NCBI GenBank assembly: GCA_017525915.1
Contig: JAFXSC010000016.1
Coordinates: 48,089 to 112,088, forward strand
Source: Ruminococcus sp.
GTDB taxonomy: Bacteria; Bacillota; Clostridia; Oscillospirales; Ruminococcaceae
DNA: 64,000 bases
Direction: 5' to 3'
Position numbers and translations under genes: made by a program
In this document: positions 45,750 to 54,380 of the stretch, piece by piece
How the letters are laid out: every line of letters starts with the position of its first letter
Numbering within the stretch: position 1 is the stretch's first letter
Notes under the pieces: generated by a model
Database searches by the model: none
The model's input: only the letters and a program-made list of their open reading frames with translations
Told to the model about the DNA's origin: nothing

Positions 45750-47512
45750 TTTGATTTCAGACGGACCTGATCGCCCGGCTTGACAGGCTTGCTGAACGCG
45801 ACAATAACGCTGTCACTTCCCGATATATTGCCGGAGACCGCACTTGACGAATCGTCGGAGGCAAGCACCGTAACGCTCACCCTCTCCGCATAGTAGCGGT
45901 TGCCGAGGGGAGTATTCTTCGAGCGCACCTTGTACACAAAATCACCGTCCTGATCGCTGTATACCGCACTTTTCGGGACTATCGCGCTGTAATCGTCCTG
46001 CGAGAGCGGAATGGAAACTTCGAGATAGCTTCCGCCGGAGACCGCGCCCGTAACGCTGAACGTCATCACCCTTTTCGAGGGGCTTTCGGTATCGCTGCTG
46101 ATGTCGGACACGACCGCCCTGACATCGCCGCTCCAGTTGTTCACGACCTTTGCGGCAGTTCCGACATCGACCTTTGCCGCCTGTTCAGCAGTCACGGAAA
46201 CTTTAAGTTTGAAGCCTGCATTATCGAGGTCGATGACCGCGAGGGGAACACCGGCAGCGGTCATATCGTTGGGCTTGACGCTGACAGTCCGAACCGTTCC
46301 GCTGTACTTCGACACCACCTCAACAGGGGCACTGCTGCCGCGGAGATCTTCGATCGCCTGCTTTTTCTTCTCGATTATGCCGCGCTTGTTTTCGAGGTCG
46401 AGGTCGTACTGCTGCTGCGCGATATTGTTGGTATTCTGCGTTTTTGCGAGGTTTATGCGGAGATTTTCGAGCGTGCGCTGCTTCGCCTGAACGTCAGCAA
46501 CGCAGTCCTCATAGCTCATTCCGCCGGCAGGTGAACTGTTCTCGTATGCGGAAATGCGCGAATTTACGGTACTCAGCTTCGCCTCTGTATCGCTTAGCTG
46601 CGAGGCAAGTCCCGAACGTATTTCGCTCTTAGCTGTGTCGTAAGAGGACTTTGCCTCGTTTCTTTTTGCGTCCTTCGCATTGCAGTCTGCGAGGGCAGTT
46701 TCCGCGTCACCTGTGCCGACCGCCGATGTGTATATCTCATAGGCGGCAGAATATTCATTTTCCGCAGACTGCCAGCTATTTTTCAATGTTGGAAGGTCAC
46801 CCATGAGCTCTGCCGGAGCATTTGTATAGTCGTCCGAATCTATCGCATTTATGGCGGCAGTGAGCTTGTCCTTCTGAGCGGAAAGCCCTGCGGCTTCTTC
46901 CTTGTCGGATTTGTACTGAGCAAGCGCCTGAGCGGAGGAATTCTTCGCCGCCAATGCCGCGTCACGGCGTTGTATCGACTGTTCGAGGTCCTCGGCGGCG
47001 TTGCGTATCTCCTGATTCTCGGAGGAATAGTCCGCCGGAGCGTTCAGCAGCATTTTGCTGTACTCATATTCGAGCGCCGCAAGCTCGTCCTCAGCGGCAG
47101 TGAGCGACTGCTCCTTTCCCGAACCGAGAACGAACAGCACATCACCTTCCGTCACCTTCTGACCTGCCTTTACGCTGATAGTTTCGACGTTTCTGCTGCC
47201 GTCAAACGTCACTTCGTAGGACTGTTCCGCCTCCACAACACCCATACCGCGTATCCGCTCGGTGAGCTTTCCGGAGGTGACGCTCTGTGTGGTTATCTCA
47301 GCGAGGGCGCGGTTCATGATAGTATTCGAGAAAAACGTGAGAATGAGCATTGCCGCGAGAAAAACGATGAGCAGTGTTTTTATTATCTCCTTGCGCTTCC
47401 GCGGGTCCTTTGCCACAGTGTCCGCGCTGTTGAGCTTTTCGGTTATGCGGCGGACCTCCTCCTCAGATGAATGTATATCATTGCTTCCATTGTTCATTTC
47501 TGTATCTTTCAT
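45746..47512 (-). CDS. HlyD/RND-type membrane fusion (adaptor) protein
   Basis: This 588-residue protein has an N-terminal membrane helix (about 47-68) and a lipoyl-like half motif (VETISVKAGQKVTEGDVLFV). A long coiled-coil hairpin (about 135-385) rich in Ala, Glu, Lys and Ser follows, then the second lipoyl half (VVSKYSGTVRTVSVKPNDMT) and a beta-barrel/C-terminal part (SVTAEQAAKVDVGTAAKVV and PLSQDDYSAIVPKSAVYSDQ). It should bridge a MacB-type exporter in the envelope. It begins 11 bases after the MalG-like permease stop, which links an exporter adaptor to a sugar importer in one operon. Confidence 0.88.
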   Translation of the reverse strand: MKDTEMNNGSNDIHSSEEEVRRITEKLNSADTVAKDPRKRKEIIKTLLIVFLAAMLILTFFSNTIMNRALAEITTQSVTSGKLTERIRGMGVVEAEQSYEVTFDGSRNVETISVKAGQKVTEGDVLFVLGSGKEQSLTAAEDELAALEYEYSKMLLNAPADYSSENQEIRNAAEDLEQSIQRRDAALAAKNSSAQALAQYKSDKEEAAGLSAQKDKLTAAINAIDSDDYTNAPAELMGDLPTLKNSWQSAENEYSAAYEIYTSAVGTGDAETALADCNAKDAKRNEAKSSYDTAKSEIRSGLASQLSDTEAKLSTVNSRISAYENSSPAGGMSYEDCVADVQAKQRTLENLRINLAKTQNTNNIAQQQYDLDLENKRGIIEKKKQAIEDLRGSSAPVEVVSKYSGTVRTVSVKPNDMTAAGVPLAVIDLDNAGFKLKVSVTAEQAAKVDVGTAAKVVNNWSGDVRAVVSDISSDTESPSKRVMTFSVTGAVSGGSYLEVSIPLSQDDYSAIVPKSAVYSDQDGDFVYKVRSKNTPLGNRYYAERVSVTVLASDDSSSAVSGNISGSDSVIVAFSKPVKPGDQVRLKSK

Positions 47513-47523
47513 AAGTTCATCTC

Positions 47524-48414
47524 CTATCCCTTTATTCCGCCCGAGTAGGCGATGCCGTCCACAAGGCAGTCCTCGCCGTAGAGAAACATGAGCACGGTCG
47601 GTATCATGTAGACCACTCCGACCGCGAAGGCAAGTCCCACGTCACTGGTATTTATCTGCGAAAGGAACACCGACAGCGGGTGAAGTGCCTTTGCTTCGTC
47701 GCTCGTCATGAGAATGAGCGGCTGCTCGACCATGTTCCAGTAGTCGATGAAAACGAGCATGCCTATCGAGATTATCGCATTCTTGCACAGCGGCATATAT
47801 ATCCGCGTGAGTATCTGCAATTCGCCTGCGCCGTCGAGCTTTGCAGCTTCAACGTATGAAGCTGGCACTCTCCGCATGACCTTCGTGAGCAAAAATATAC
47901 TGAACGGAGAGAATATTGCAGGGAGTATAATCGCCGAACGCTTGTTGAGCAGATCGAACCGCTTCGCAACGAGGTAATTCGGCACAAGCGTGACCTGATA
48001 CGGCATTATCATGAGGATTATGTACGCGAAGAATATGATGCCCTTCACCTTCGAGGGATAGCGCGAGAAGCCGTATGAGGTGAGTATCGCGACAAGCAGC
48101 TGGAACACGGTTATCGGTACGGTCAGCCAGACGGAGTTCCAGAACTTGACAAGGTAGTCCGAATTTGTGATGAGGACGGAACGGTACTGGTCGAGAGTTA
48201 CCTTGTCGGGAATGAATTTAAGGTTGACGTCCCCGGAGATGTAGGTCTTTTCGCTGTCGGTCATGTTGCTGTACATAGCGCCGTAATTCGCCGATATCTC
48301 GCTCGAAGTCATGAACGAATTGGCAATAGTCAACACAGTCGGCAGGAGGAACAGGAGCGCTCCGAGTGCAACGATGACCGTCACGGTGATATTACTGATA
48401 TGTCTGCGCTTCAT
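47524..48414 (-). CDS. MalG-type sugar ABC transporter permease
   Basis: This 296-residue permease has six membrane helices and the EAA loop EAAKLDGAGELQILTRIYMP that docks on the ATPase. An extended extracytoplasmic loop follows the first helix (about 35-85). The start at 48414 overlaps the MalF stop (ATGA) and is preceded by GGAGAACTG; a frame extending further upstream is antisense to MalF coding sequence in another frame and is not used. It works with the MalF-like partner. No ATPase gene is nearby, so a shared MsmK-like ATPase is expected. Confidence 0.92.
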   Translation of the reverse strand: MKRRHISNITVTVIVALGALLFLLPTVLTIANSFMTSSEISANYGAMYSNMTDSEKTYISGDVNLKFIPDKVTLDQYRSVLITNSDYLVKFWNSVWLTVPITVFQLLVAILTSYGFSRYPSKVKGIIFFAYIILMIMPYQVTLVPNYLVAKRFDLLNKRSAIILPAIFSPFSIFLLTKVMRRVPASYVEAAKLDGAGELQILTRIYMPLCKNAIISIGMLVFIDYWNMVEQPLILMTSDEAKALHPLSVFLSQINTSDVGLAFAVGVVYMIPTVLMFLYGEDCLVDGIAYSGGIKG

Positions 48415-49298
48415 CAGTTCTCCACGTCCTTTCCGAAGATATTTTCCAGAATGAGGAGCACTGCCATTATCACTATCATGACGAGCGCGAACAGCACTGC
48501 CGCCGCGGAGAGCTTCTGGTAGTCGAGCTTGTTGAAGGTGTTGTTCATGAAATGCTGGAGCATATACAGCTTGTCGTAGGGGTAATTTCCGGTCAGAAGG
48601 TATACTTCGCGGAATATTTTGAACGAATTTATCAGTGAGAGAATGAATACGAAGAGTATAGTCGGTGAGAGGTACCGCAGCTTGATGTGGAAGAATTTGT
48701 ACCAAGCACCGGCGCCTTCAAGCTCGGCGACCTCCATCATATCGCGCGGAATGTTGCTGAGTGCCGCCATGAAAAGTATCATGTTGTAGCCGATGTTTTT
48801 CCAGAGGAACATGAGGATAATCACGACCTGCCCCTTTGTGGATTTGAGCCAGTCTACCGGTTCGCCGCCGAACATTTCCGCGACCTGATTGACCGTGCCG
48901 TGATTGTGGAACAATACCTGCCACACCAGCACGACCGATGCGGTCGGCACCATGAGCGGACTGAGGAAGAACGTCCGGAAGGCGCTTTTCCCTGGAATTT
49001 TCCGTTCGAGGAGGACTGCAAGTCCGAGGGCAAGAACTACCGCGAGGGGTACCGATATTGCCGAGAACATCGCTGTATTCCGTGCAGCCTTGCGGAAAGC
49101 GGTGTTGTGAACGAGCGCCTTGTAGTTGTCGAGCCCGACGTATTCCTTCGTCACGGGATTTTTTATTACGGAGTAGCGCACCACTATCCCGAAGGGTACA
49201 ACGAAGAATATGAGCACGCCCACAATGCTCGGGATAAGGCAGGCGTAGCTGAAAATCTTCTCGCCGCGCCGACCGCATTTGCCCTTCAATGATATCAT
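48414..49298 (-). CDS. MalF-type sugar ABC transporter permease
   Basis: This 294-residue permease starts MISLKGKCGRRGEKIFSYAC. It has about six membrane helices and the EAA motif EVAELEGAGAWYKFFHIKLR. It forms a heterodimer with the MalG-like protein. The only candidate binding protein nearby is the SBP-like domain of the protein encoded 180 bases upstream (49478-51166). Normal length for the family. Confidence 0.92.
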   Translation of the reverse strand: MISLKGKCGRRGEKIFSYACLIPSIVGVLIFFVVPFGIVVRYSVIKNPVTKEYVGLDNYKALVHNTAFRKAARNTAMFSAISVPLAVVLALGLAVLLERKIPGKSAFRTFFLSPLMVPTASVVLVWQVLFHNHGTVNQVAEMFGGEPVDWLKSTKGQVVIILMFLWKNIGYNMILFMAALSNIPRDMMEVAELEGAGAWYKFFHIKLRYLSPTILFVFILSLINSFKIFREVYLLTGNYPYDKLYMLQHFMNNTFNKLDYQKLSAAAVLFALVMIVIMAVLLILENIFGKDVEN

Positions 49299-49401
49299 TT
49301 CACCACTTCCTTTGCTGTTTAATACATTCTGTCCGAAGGGCGGAGACGTTGCACTCCGGAAGGCTCACCGCCGGAATTTTGTAGAAGTGAACAATTCGGC
49401 G

Positions 49402-49440
49402 CTTAGTTATTAGTGCATAGTGCTTAGTGCATTTGTAGGA
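49402..49440. repeat. Half-copy of the TTAGTGCATAG dispersed repeat
   Basis: CTTAGTTATTAGTGCATAGT followed by GCTTAGTGCATTTG, in the gap between the SBP-anti-sigma gene and malF. It matches one arm of the element at 19245. Confidence 0.6.
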
Positions 49441-49477
49441 ACGTCGTCCCCTGCAAGCAAATAATTACGCATTAAAA

Positions 49478-51166
49478 TCAGGCGTTCTCGCTCAGGAGGA
49501 TAGAACAGCGGCTCTGTATGCGCTCGGCAGCCTGTTTTGCGGTGCAGTCGCCGTGGAAATACGCGTCAGCCTCCTCCTTGCAGATGCTCATTATGTCGGG
49601 GGCGATTTCATTGTCAAGGGTATCGCAGGAGAGGAGATACCTCCGGTAGTCCTCTAATTCCTCATCGGTAGGAGCATAAAGTGTGGTGTCACGGTGCTCC
49701 CAATAGGTGTGGTCTGTCTTGACCCACTTTTGCTCCTCATCGCTGTATTCGTAGCAATATTTGTTCTGTTCGATCCATTCCTCAAAGCAGTCCTTTCTGA
49801 CGCGCATCTGCTGAATCGGAAATGCTTTTTTATAGTCAGGAGCTTCACCCGGCTCATGGTTCGCCTGTGTTTCCTTGGTGAAGAATTGACGGACGAACTG
49901 CCATGCGCCGTTCTTGTCGGAACAGGTATCAAGTATCGCAAATTCGCCGAGAGGTTCAATTTTTCCGCCGTGACCATCGCTTGTAGGCGCGCCGACAAAG
50001 GTAAAGTCCTCTCCGCCAAAATCAACATATTTAATACTGCTGAATTCGCTTTCCAATGTTCCGGAATATCCCATTATCATTCCCATGTAAAGCGGAGAGC
50101 GGTCGAGCTTAGTCCATGTTACTTTATCGCGCCAGTAAGCGTCAGCCTCAGCTTTATCCTCCGGTACATTCTGGCTTTCAGCGAAGCGGTTGCAGAATTC
50201 CAGAACCTTTACAAATTCATCGCTGTCAAAATAGCACTCAGCCTTGTCGTAGTCCACAAGCTCATTCATGCCGCGCACGATAATTTCGAGCAGCCAGCCG
50301 CGTGTTACACTGTCATAGAGGTGGTCGGCGGTTGCAGGGGCGCTGTCGAAAAACGCTATCATATCGTCAATGCTCCAGTTTTCCTTCTGACCGAACTTTT
50401 TCTTGACCACCATTGTATTTATCTGGTAGGTCGGCGCAAGGGAATAGAGCTTTCCGTCAGAGCTTTCAAAGGCTTTCAGCACGTTCGGAAGGAGGGTGTC
50501 CCTGTTTACCTCCGGGTCGTTCTCCATGAAGCTGTAAAGGTCGGCAAATGTACCCTTACTGCCGAGCGCATTGATGAGGCTGTGGTCACCTGTAAAGATG
50601 ATGTCGGGAGCATCGCCAGCGGCAATATCTATCTTCAGCTGACGCATAGCAGCTTCGCCGTAGGTACCGTTCTCAACGTCGTATTTGTGATAGTCCACAA
50701 GCTTGATAGTATAATCGTCCTGACCGCTGTTAAAAATATTCACCATTTTTTCATAGTCAGTAATACCAAAGATGAACGCCGCCGTGATGACGGTTTTCTC
50801 CTTCTTTTCGGGAGCGGTCGTACCCTCGCCGGTACTGTCAACGCTTGTGTAATAGCTGTCGCCGTTGGAGCTGCTTCCGCCGCCCTTTTTCAGGAGCGCC
50901 GCTCCGCCGATAACTCCGCCCACTAAAAGCAGGCAGGCTGCCGCTGTCATGGCAGGCTTTCTCCAGTTCTTTTTCATATTACCGTCAACACCTTTCAATA
51001 CATAAACTTCCTCTTCATAGGAAGCGTCGCCGCACTTCTGCTGTATTTTGGCAAAAATACGCCTGTCAGTCCTTTTGTCAACAGGCTTGCAGCGCTCCGA
51101 CAGATCGCGCAGGGTGCGGTCATCCGCATTATCAAAGACATCAAAGAGAATATTCTTTTTCTTCAT
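49478..51166 (-). CDS. Membrane SBP-domain protein, candidate anti-sigma factor 1
   Basis: This 562-residue protein has a cytoplasmic N-terminus (1-70), one membrane helix (about 71-92, AMTAAACLLLVGGVIGGAALL) and a large extracytoplasmic domain like an extracellular sugar-binding protein: VITAAFIFGITDYEKMVNIF, DIAAGDAPDIIFTG, a WSIDDMIAFF hinge region, and the typical SBP end AAERIQSRCSILLSE. It has no lipoprotein signal. The N-terminus shares FDVFDNAD and the EEVYVLKGVD..MKKN motif with the two paralogues (51842, 54957). It is encoded 4 bases after an ECF sigma factor, the usual place for an anti-sigma. I infer a sensor; it may also serve the MalFG permeases. The start at 51166 is chosen for its GGGAGTG ribosome site. 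Confidence 0.8.
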   Translation of the reverse strand: MKKKNILFDVFDNADDRTLRDLSERCKPVDKRTDRRIFAKIQQKCGDASYEEEVYVLKGVDGNMKKNWRKPAMTAAACLLLVGGVIGGAALLKKGGGSSSNGDSYYTSVDSTGEGTTAPEKKEKTVITAAFIFGITDYEKMVNIFNSGQDDYTIKLVDYHKYDVENGTYGEAAMRQLKIDIAAGDAPDIIFTGDHSLINALGSKGTFADLYSFMENDPEVNRDTLLPNVLKAFESSDGKLYSLAPTYQINTMVVKKKFGQKENWSIDDMIAFFDSAPATADHLYDSVTRGWLLEIIVRGMNELVDYDKAECYFDSDEFVKVLEFCNRFAESQNVPEDKAEADAYWRDKVTWTKLDRSPLYMGMIMGYSGTLESEFSSIKYVDFGGEDFTFVGAPTSDGHGGKIEPLGEFAILDTCSDKNGAWQFVRQFFTKETQANHEPGEAPDYKKAFPIQQMRVRKDCFEEWIEQNKYCYEYSDEEQKWVKTDHTYWEHRDTTLYAPTDEELEDYRRYLLSCDTLDNEIAPDIMSICKEEADAYFHGDCTAKQAAERIQSRCSILLSENA

Positions 51167-51170
51167 ACAA

Positions 51171-51728
51171 TCACTCCCGTTCATCATAACCGATCTCAGC
51201 CATCAGCTTTCTGAGCCTTTCGAGCGCACGCTGGAGCCGCTTCCGGACAGTTGCAGGCTTCATAGAGAGCCTTTTCCCTATCTGGAAGGAATTCATTTCA
51301 TACCAGCAGCTCATTAGGATTATTGTAGAATCCGGCTCGCCGAGCTCGTTGATCTTACTCAGAACTTCGCTGCAGCGCTGTCTGTTCTCAGCATCAGCCG
51401 CAACGTCAGCAGCATCAGCGATCATTTCATAGCCGCCGCTGTCGTTTTCATAGCCTGAGGAGAGCCGCCTGTAAAACTGAACAGCCTTTCGCTTTGCTAT
51501 CAGACCGGTCATGCCGCTGAGGTCGTCCATTTCGAAAAAGCGCTCAATATCCAGAAATATATCCGCAAACACATCACTGACGCATTCCTCAGTATCCTCT
51601 TTTGAGCCGTAGCTTCGCAGTCTGCTGTAAACTATGGTATACACATAGTTCTTGTACTCATCATAGAATGCCTGCTGAGCATCAAGCGGAGATTTCCGGA
51701 ACAGAGCCTTCAATTCACTTCCTGTCAT
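51171..51728 (-). CDS. ECF sigma factor 1
   Basis: This 185-residue ECF sigma factor has region 2 (about 15-85: FYDEYKNYVYTIVYSRLRSY and EECVSDVFADIF) and region 4 (about 125-180: INELGEPDSTIILMSCWYEM and a helix-turn-helix IGKRLSMKPATVRKRLQRAL). It is very close to sigma 3 (54381) and less so to sigma 2. It precedes the SBP-anti-sigma gene by 4 bases. A 16-bp palindrome lies 24 bases before its start. Sigma call firm; target promoters unknown. Confidence 0.88.
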   Translation of the reverse strand: MTGSELKALFRKSPLDAQQAFYDEYKNYVYTIVYSRLRSYGSKEDTEECVSDVFADIFLDIERFFEMDDLSGMTGLIAKRKAVQFYRRLSSGYENDSGGYEMIADAADVAADAENRQRCSEVLSKINELGEPDSTIILMSCWYEMNSFQIGKRLSMKPATVRKRLQRALERLRKLMAEIGYDERE

Positions 51729-51752
51729 TGTTATTCCCCTATATTAGATCAA

Positions 51753-51768
51753 TGAAAATGCATTTTCA
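51753..51768. promoter_or_regulatory. 16-bp palindrome upstream of sigma 1
   Basis: Perfect palindrome TGAAAATGCATTTTCA, 24 bases upstream of the sigma 1 start. A related palindrome (TATGAATGCATTCATA) lies 20 bases upstream of sigma 3. Both have the core AATGCATT. Candidate operator. Confidence 0.45.
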
Positions 51769-51841
51769 CTACCTACTATTGCTTTTTATCGGCAAAGTGT
51801 GACAAATAATATTTCAATTATGAAAAAACTGAAGATATGTC

Positions 51842-53581
51842 TCAGGAATTCTCGCTCAGGAGGATAGAACAGCGGCTCTGTATACGCTCGGCAGCCTGTT
51901 TTGCGGTGCAGTCGCCGCCGAGGACGTAATTTACCTCCTCTTTTATGATCTCATCTATCTCACCGTAGCTGTATGGCTCGACCTTGACAGTCTGGATATA
52001 GTTATAGAGCTGGTCGATACGCTCCTGTGTGATGAGCCTGCCGCTGCCGCTGCACATCGTGTTCTTTGCACTATCCCATGAGATACGCTTGGAGTAGATG
52101 CAGCTGTCTTTTTCCGTAAGCCTTGTATTGTACTGCTTATCGAGCACTGCCTTTGATACATTGCCTTCGCTGATAAAATAGCTGACAGCATCCCACGCGC
52201 CCTCCTTGTTAGAGGAGCTTTCCGGGATACCGTAAAGCAGCTGGAACTCCGTTACTGCTCCGTTCCCGTCACTGCTCGGATAGCCGACAAAGGTGAGGTC
52301 ATCCTCGCCGAATTCAGACCAGAGCTGCTGCCCCTCATAGCTCCCGAGACCGGTAATATACACTCCGCCAACAAGCGCTCTGTCGTTGAGCAGAGCCCAC
52401 TGAGCCGCCATAGAATAGCTGTCGAGCTCGCCTCCGCTCAATTCCGCGGCATTAAGTACATTGCTCTTGTCCGGGAAGCTCATTGAGTATTCAAGCGCAC
52501 TTATCATTGACGGGTCGCTGAAATTGCAGGTATTCTCCGCTCTGTCAACACAGTCGTTCATCAGCTTCAGCAGAGCGTAATACGAAATATTCTGGCGGTT
52601 GTCCTGATACGCGCCGTTCCACGATAAAAATGAGGCATTATTAAGTATATGCATACCCTCCGGAAGTGACTCTGCCGTTTCGATAAACTTATCTACTGTC
52701 CAGTTTTCGGCACTATTGCCCACGAATTTAGTTTTTGCAGCAGCCGTATATATCCGATACTCCGTGCCGATAGCCGGAAGTCTGCCGTCTATCTCAAAGC
52801 CCTCAAGCATATTCGGGAGAATGTCCACGCGCTCCAGTCCGCCGGGCTCGTCCATGAATGGGAACATATCGCAGAACATACCCTTATTGATAAGTGTGAA
52901 CATATTATCCGTATCGAATGCGATTATGTCCGGAGCATTGCCGGAGATGATGTCTCTTTGCAGCAGGCTGAACTCCTCGGCATAGCTGTCAGTGTAGCTG
53001 CTGCCTAATGTCCTGCCGCTCTTCTGCGAATAATTTACCGCTTCAAGCCAATAATCCTCCTGGCTCCTGTTGTAGTCACTGATCAGCTTTGCTGATGCTT
53101 CATTGATATTTGCCAAGCCGATAGTTACAGTCCGCCTGCCTTCCTCACCTTCATCAGCCACGCTTGCATAATAACTGTCCTCCGGCGCAGAGCTGTTTCC
53201 GCTGCTCTTTTTCAGAAGCGCCGCTCCGCCGATAACTCCTCCCACCAGCAGCAGGCAGGCTGCCGCAGTAACGGCAGGCTTTCTCCAGTTCTTTTTCATA
53301 TTGCTGTCAACTCCCTTCAATATATAGATCTCGTCAGTTTCGGGTTCCGGTTCAACCAAGCCCGTCAGTCCATGATATGCCGCAGACTTCTCCGCAGCCA
53401 TACTGAACATCTTCCCCTGCTCTCTGGTGTCTGCCGCCGGAACACCGGCTCCGTTCCTTGTTCTTTTCAACTTTTTCTGCGATACGAGCTGCTTTATTCT
53501 TTCAGTATCACAGGGGCAGTCCTTCAGCTCCGGCAGTTCTCCGGTATATCCGGAAAAAAGATCATATATGTTATGCTTCAT
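51842..53581 (-). CDS. Membrane SBP-domain protein, candidate anti-sigma factor 2
   Basis: This 579-residue paralogue has a longer cytoplasmic N-terminus (1 to about 102, with IYDLFSGYTG and MFSMAAEKSAAYHG), a membrane helix nearly identical to protein 1 (AVTAAACLLLVGGVIGGAAL), and an SBP-like domain: VTIGLANINEASAKLISDYN, then DIISGNAPDIIAFDTDNM and the AAERIQSRCSILLSENS end. Its last 70 or so bases match protein 1 almost exactly, a sign of recent gene conversion. It overlaps the end of sigma 2 by 11 bases, so the two are coupled. The start follows GAAAGGGG. Confidence 0.78.
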   Translation of the reverse strand: MKHNIYDLFSGYTGELPELKDCPCDTERIKQLVSQKKLKRTRNGAGVPAADTREQGKMFSMAAEKSAAYHGLTGLVEPEPETDEIYILKGVDSNMKKNWRKPAVTAAACLLLVGGVIGGAALLKKSSGNSSAPEDSYYASVADEGEEGRRTVTIGLANINEASAKLISDYNRSQEDYWLEAVNYSQKSGRTLGSSYTDSYAEEFSLLQRDIISGNAPDIIAFDTDNMFTLINKGMFCDMFPFMDEPGGLERVDILPNMLEGFEIDGRLPAIGTEYRIYTAAAKTKFVGNSAENWTVDKFIETAESLPEGMHILNNASFLSWNGAYQDNRQNISYYALLKLMNDCVDRAENTCNFSDPSMISALEYSMSFPDKSNVLNAAELSGGELDSYSMAAQWALLNDRALVGGVYITGLGSYEGQQLWSEFGEDDLTFVGYPSSDGNGAVTEFQLLYGIPESSSNKEGAWDAVSYFISEGNVSKAVLDKQYNTRLTEKDSCIYSKRISWDSAKNTMCSGSGRLITQERIDQLYNYIQTVKVEPYSYGEIDEIIKEEVNYVLGGDCTAKQAAERIQSRCSILLSENS

Positions 53582-54116
53582 ATCCGTAACCCCTTTCCGT
53601 AAGTTTTTCCCTGAGCCTGTTCCTTGCACGGTGAAGCGCAGTTGTGCAGGCAGACAGTCCTATTCCCATTTCCTCTGCTATCTGCGGCAGGCTCTGATAA
53701 TAGAAGTAGTACCTGACCAGCAGTTCCCTGTCACGGGGCTGCATCTCTGCTATCACACGGTTGAGCTCTTCCGTCAGGACTTTCCGCTCCGCCTCATATT
53801 CTATGTCCTGATCGTCAGCCGTTTCTATTTCATCGAGCGGAATGTGAAGATGCTTCGATCTCAGCCTGTCAATGGCAAGATTACGCGCTATGACCGCGAT
53901 ATATGACCTCAGCGTTTCCGTCCGGAGATGTCCGGCATTGTTCCATATCCTTATGAACACGTCCGAAATAACTTCCTCGCTGTCGCTGATGCCAAGAGTT
54001 CCGCCGGACACGTTCCTCACGATCGTGCTGACATATCCGCTGTACCGTTCTATCAGTGCGGCAAGCGCCTTTTCATTTTTCCTGTTGAGCTGGTGTACCA
54101 GCATTTTGTCATTCAA
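53571..54116 (-). CDS. ECF sigma factor 2
   Basis: This 181-residue ECF sigma factor has a region 2 with SEEVISDVFIRIWNNAGHLR and IAVIARNLAIDRLRSK, and a region 4 ending LPQIAEEMGIGLSACTTALH and RARNRLREKL. It differs clearly from sigma 1 and 3, although its SBP partner resembles protein 1. It is divergent from sigma 3 across a 264-base region with promoters for both. Confidence 0.88.
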   Translation of the reverse strand: MNDKMLVHQLNRKNEKALAALIERYSGYVSTIVRNVSGGTLGISDSEEVISDVFIRIWNNAGHLRTETLRSYIAVIARNLAIDRLRSKHLHIPLDEIETADDQDIEYEAERKVLTEELNRVIAEMQPRDRELLVRYYFYYQSLPQIAEEMGIGLSACTTALHRARNRLREKLTERGYGYEA

Positions 54117-54204
54117 CAGTACATTCCCCCTTTCTCCCTTCTGATATTATATACGGAACAAGTCCGCAAACTCTTACACTGTACCACAGCAGCATTTCAG
54201 TATT

Positions 54205-54233
54205 ATTCTTGCACAGGTGAATGGATTTGTCAA
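54205..54233 (-). promoter_or_regulatory. Possible promoter of the sigma 2 operon
   Basis: Minus strand TTGACA with a poor -10 (AAGAAT) at 17 bp, 89 bases upstream of the sigma 2 start. The strong -35 with a weak -10 could suit activation or another sigma. Confidence 0.4.
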
Positions 54234-54272
54234 GCTGTCAGGCTTCCGTCAGATCGTGCCGTCTCCTCCGGA

Positions 54273-54301
54273 TTGACTTGCACCAATGATTAATGTATAA
54301 T
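54273..54301 (+). promoter_or_regulatory. Sigma-A promoter of the sigma 3 operon
   Basis: TTGACT, 17 bp, TATAAT, 80 bases before the sigma 3 start. A housekeeping promoter on an ECF operon implies basal expression without self-activation. Confidence 0.75.
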
Positions 54302-54344
54302 AAAAAAATATGCTACACTTTCGCTGCTATTTGCGAATATGTAT

Positions 54345-54360
54345 TATGAATGCATTCATA
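54345..54360. promoter_or_regulatory. 16-bp palindrome upstream of sigma 3
   Basis: Perfect palindrome TATGAATGCATTCATA, 20 bases before the sigma 3 start and downstream of the promoter. Related to the palindrome at 51753. Confidence 0.45.
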
Positions 54361-54380
54361 ACCGGGGAAGGAGGGGCAAG

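Noticed and set aside
48415-48705. N-terminal extension of the MalG-like permease
   Set aside because: It would overlap malF coding by 291 bases in another frame with no permease homology; the ATG at 48414 gives the normal start and ATGA coupling.
51729-51841. A firm promoter for sigma 1
   Set aside because: A TTGTCA is present on the minus strand, but no convincing -10 lies at the right distance, so only the palindrome is reported.
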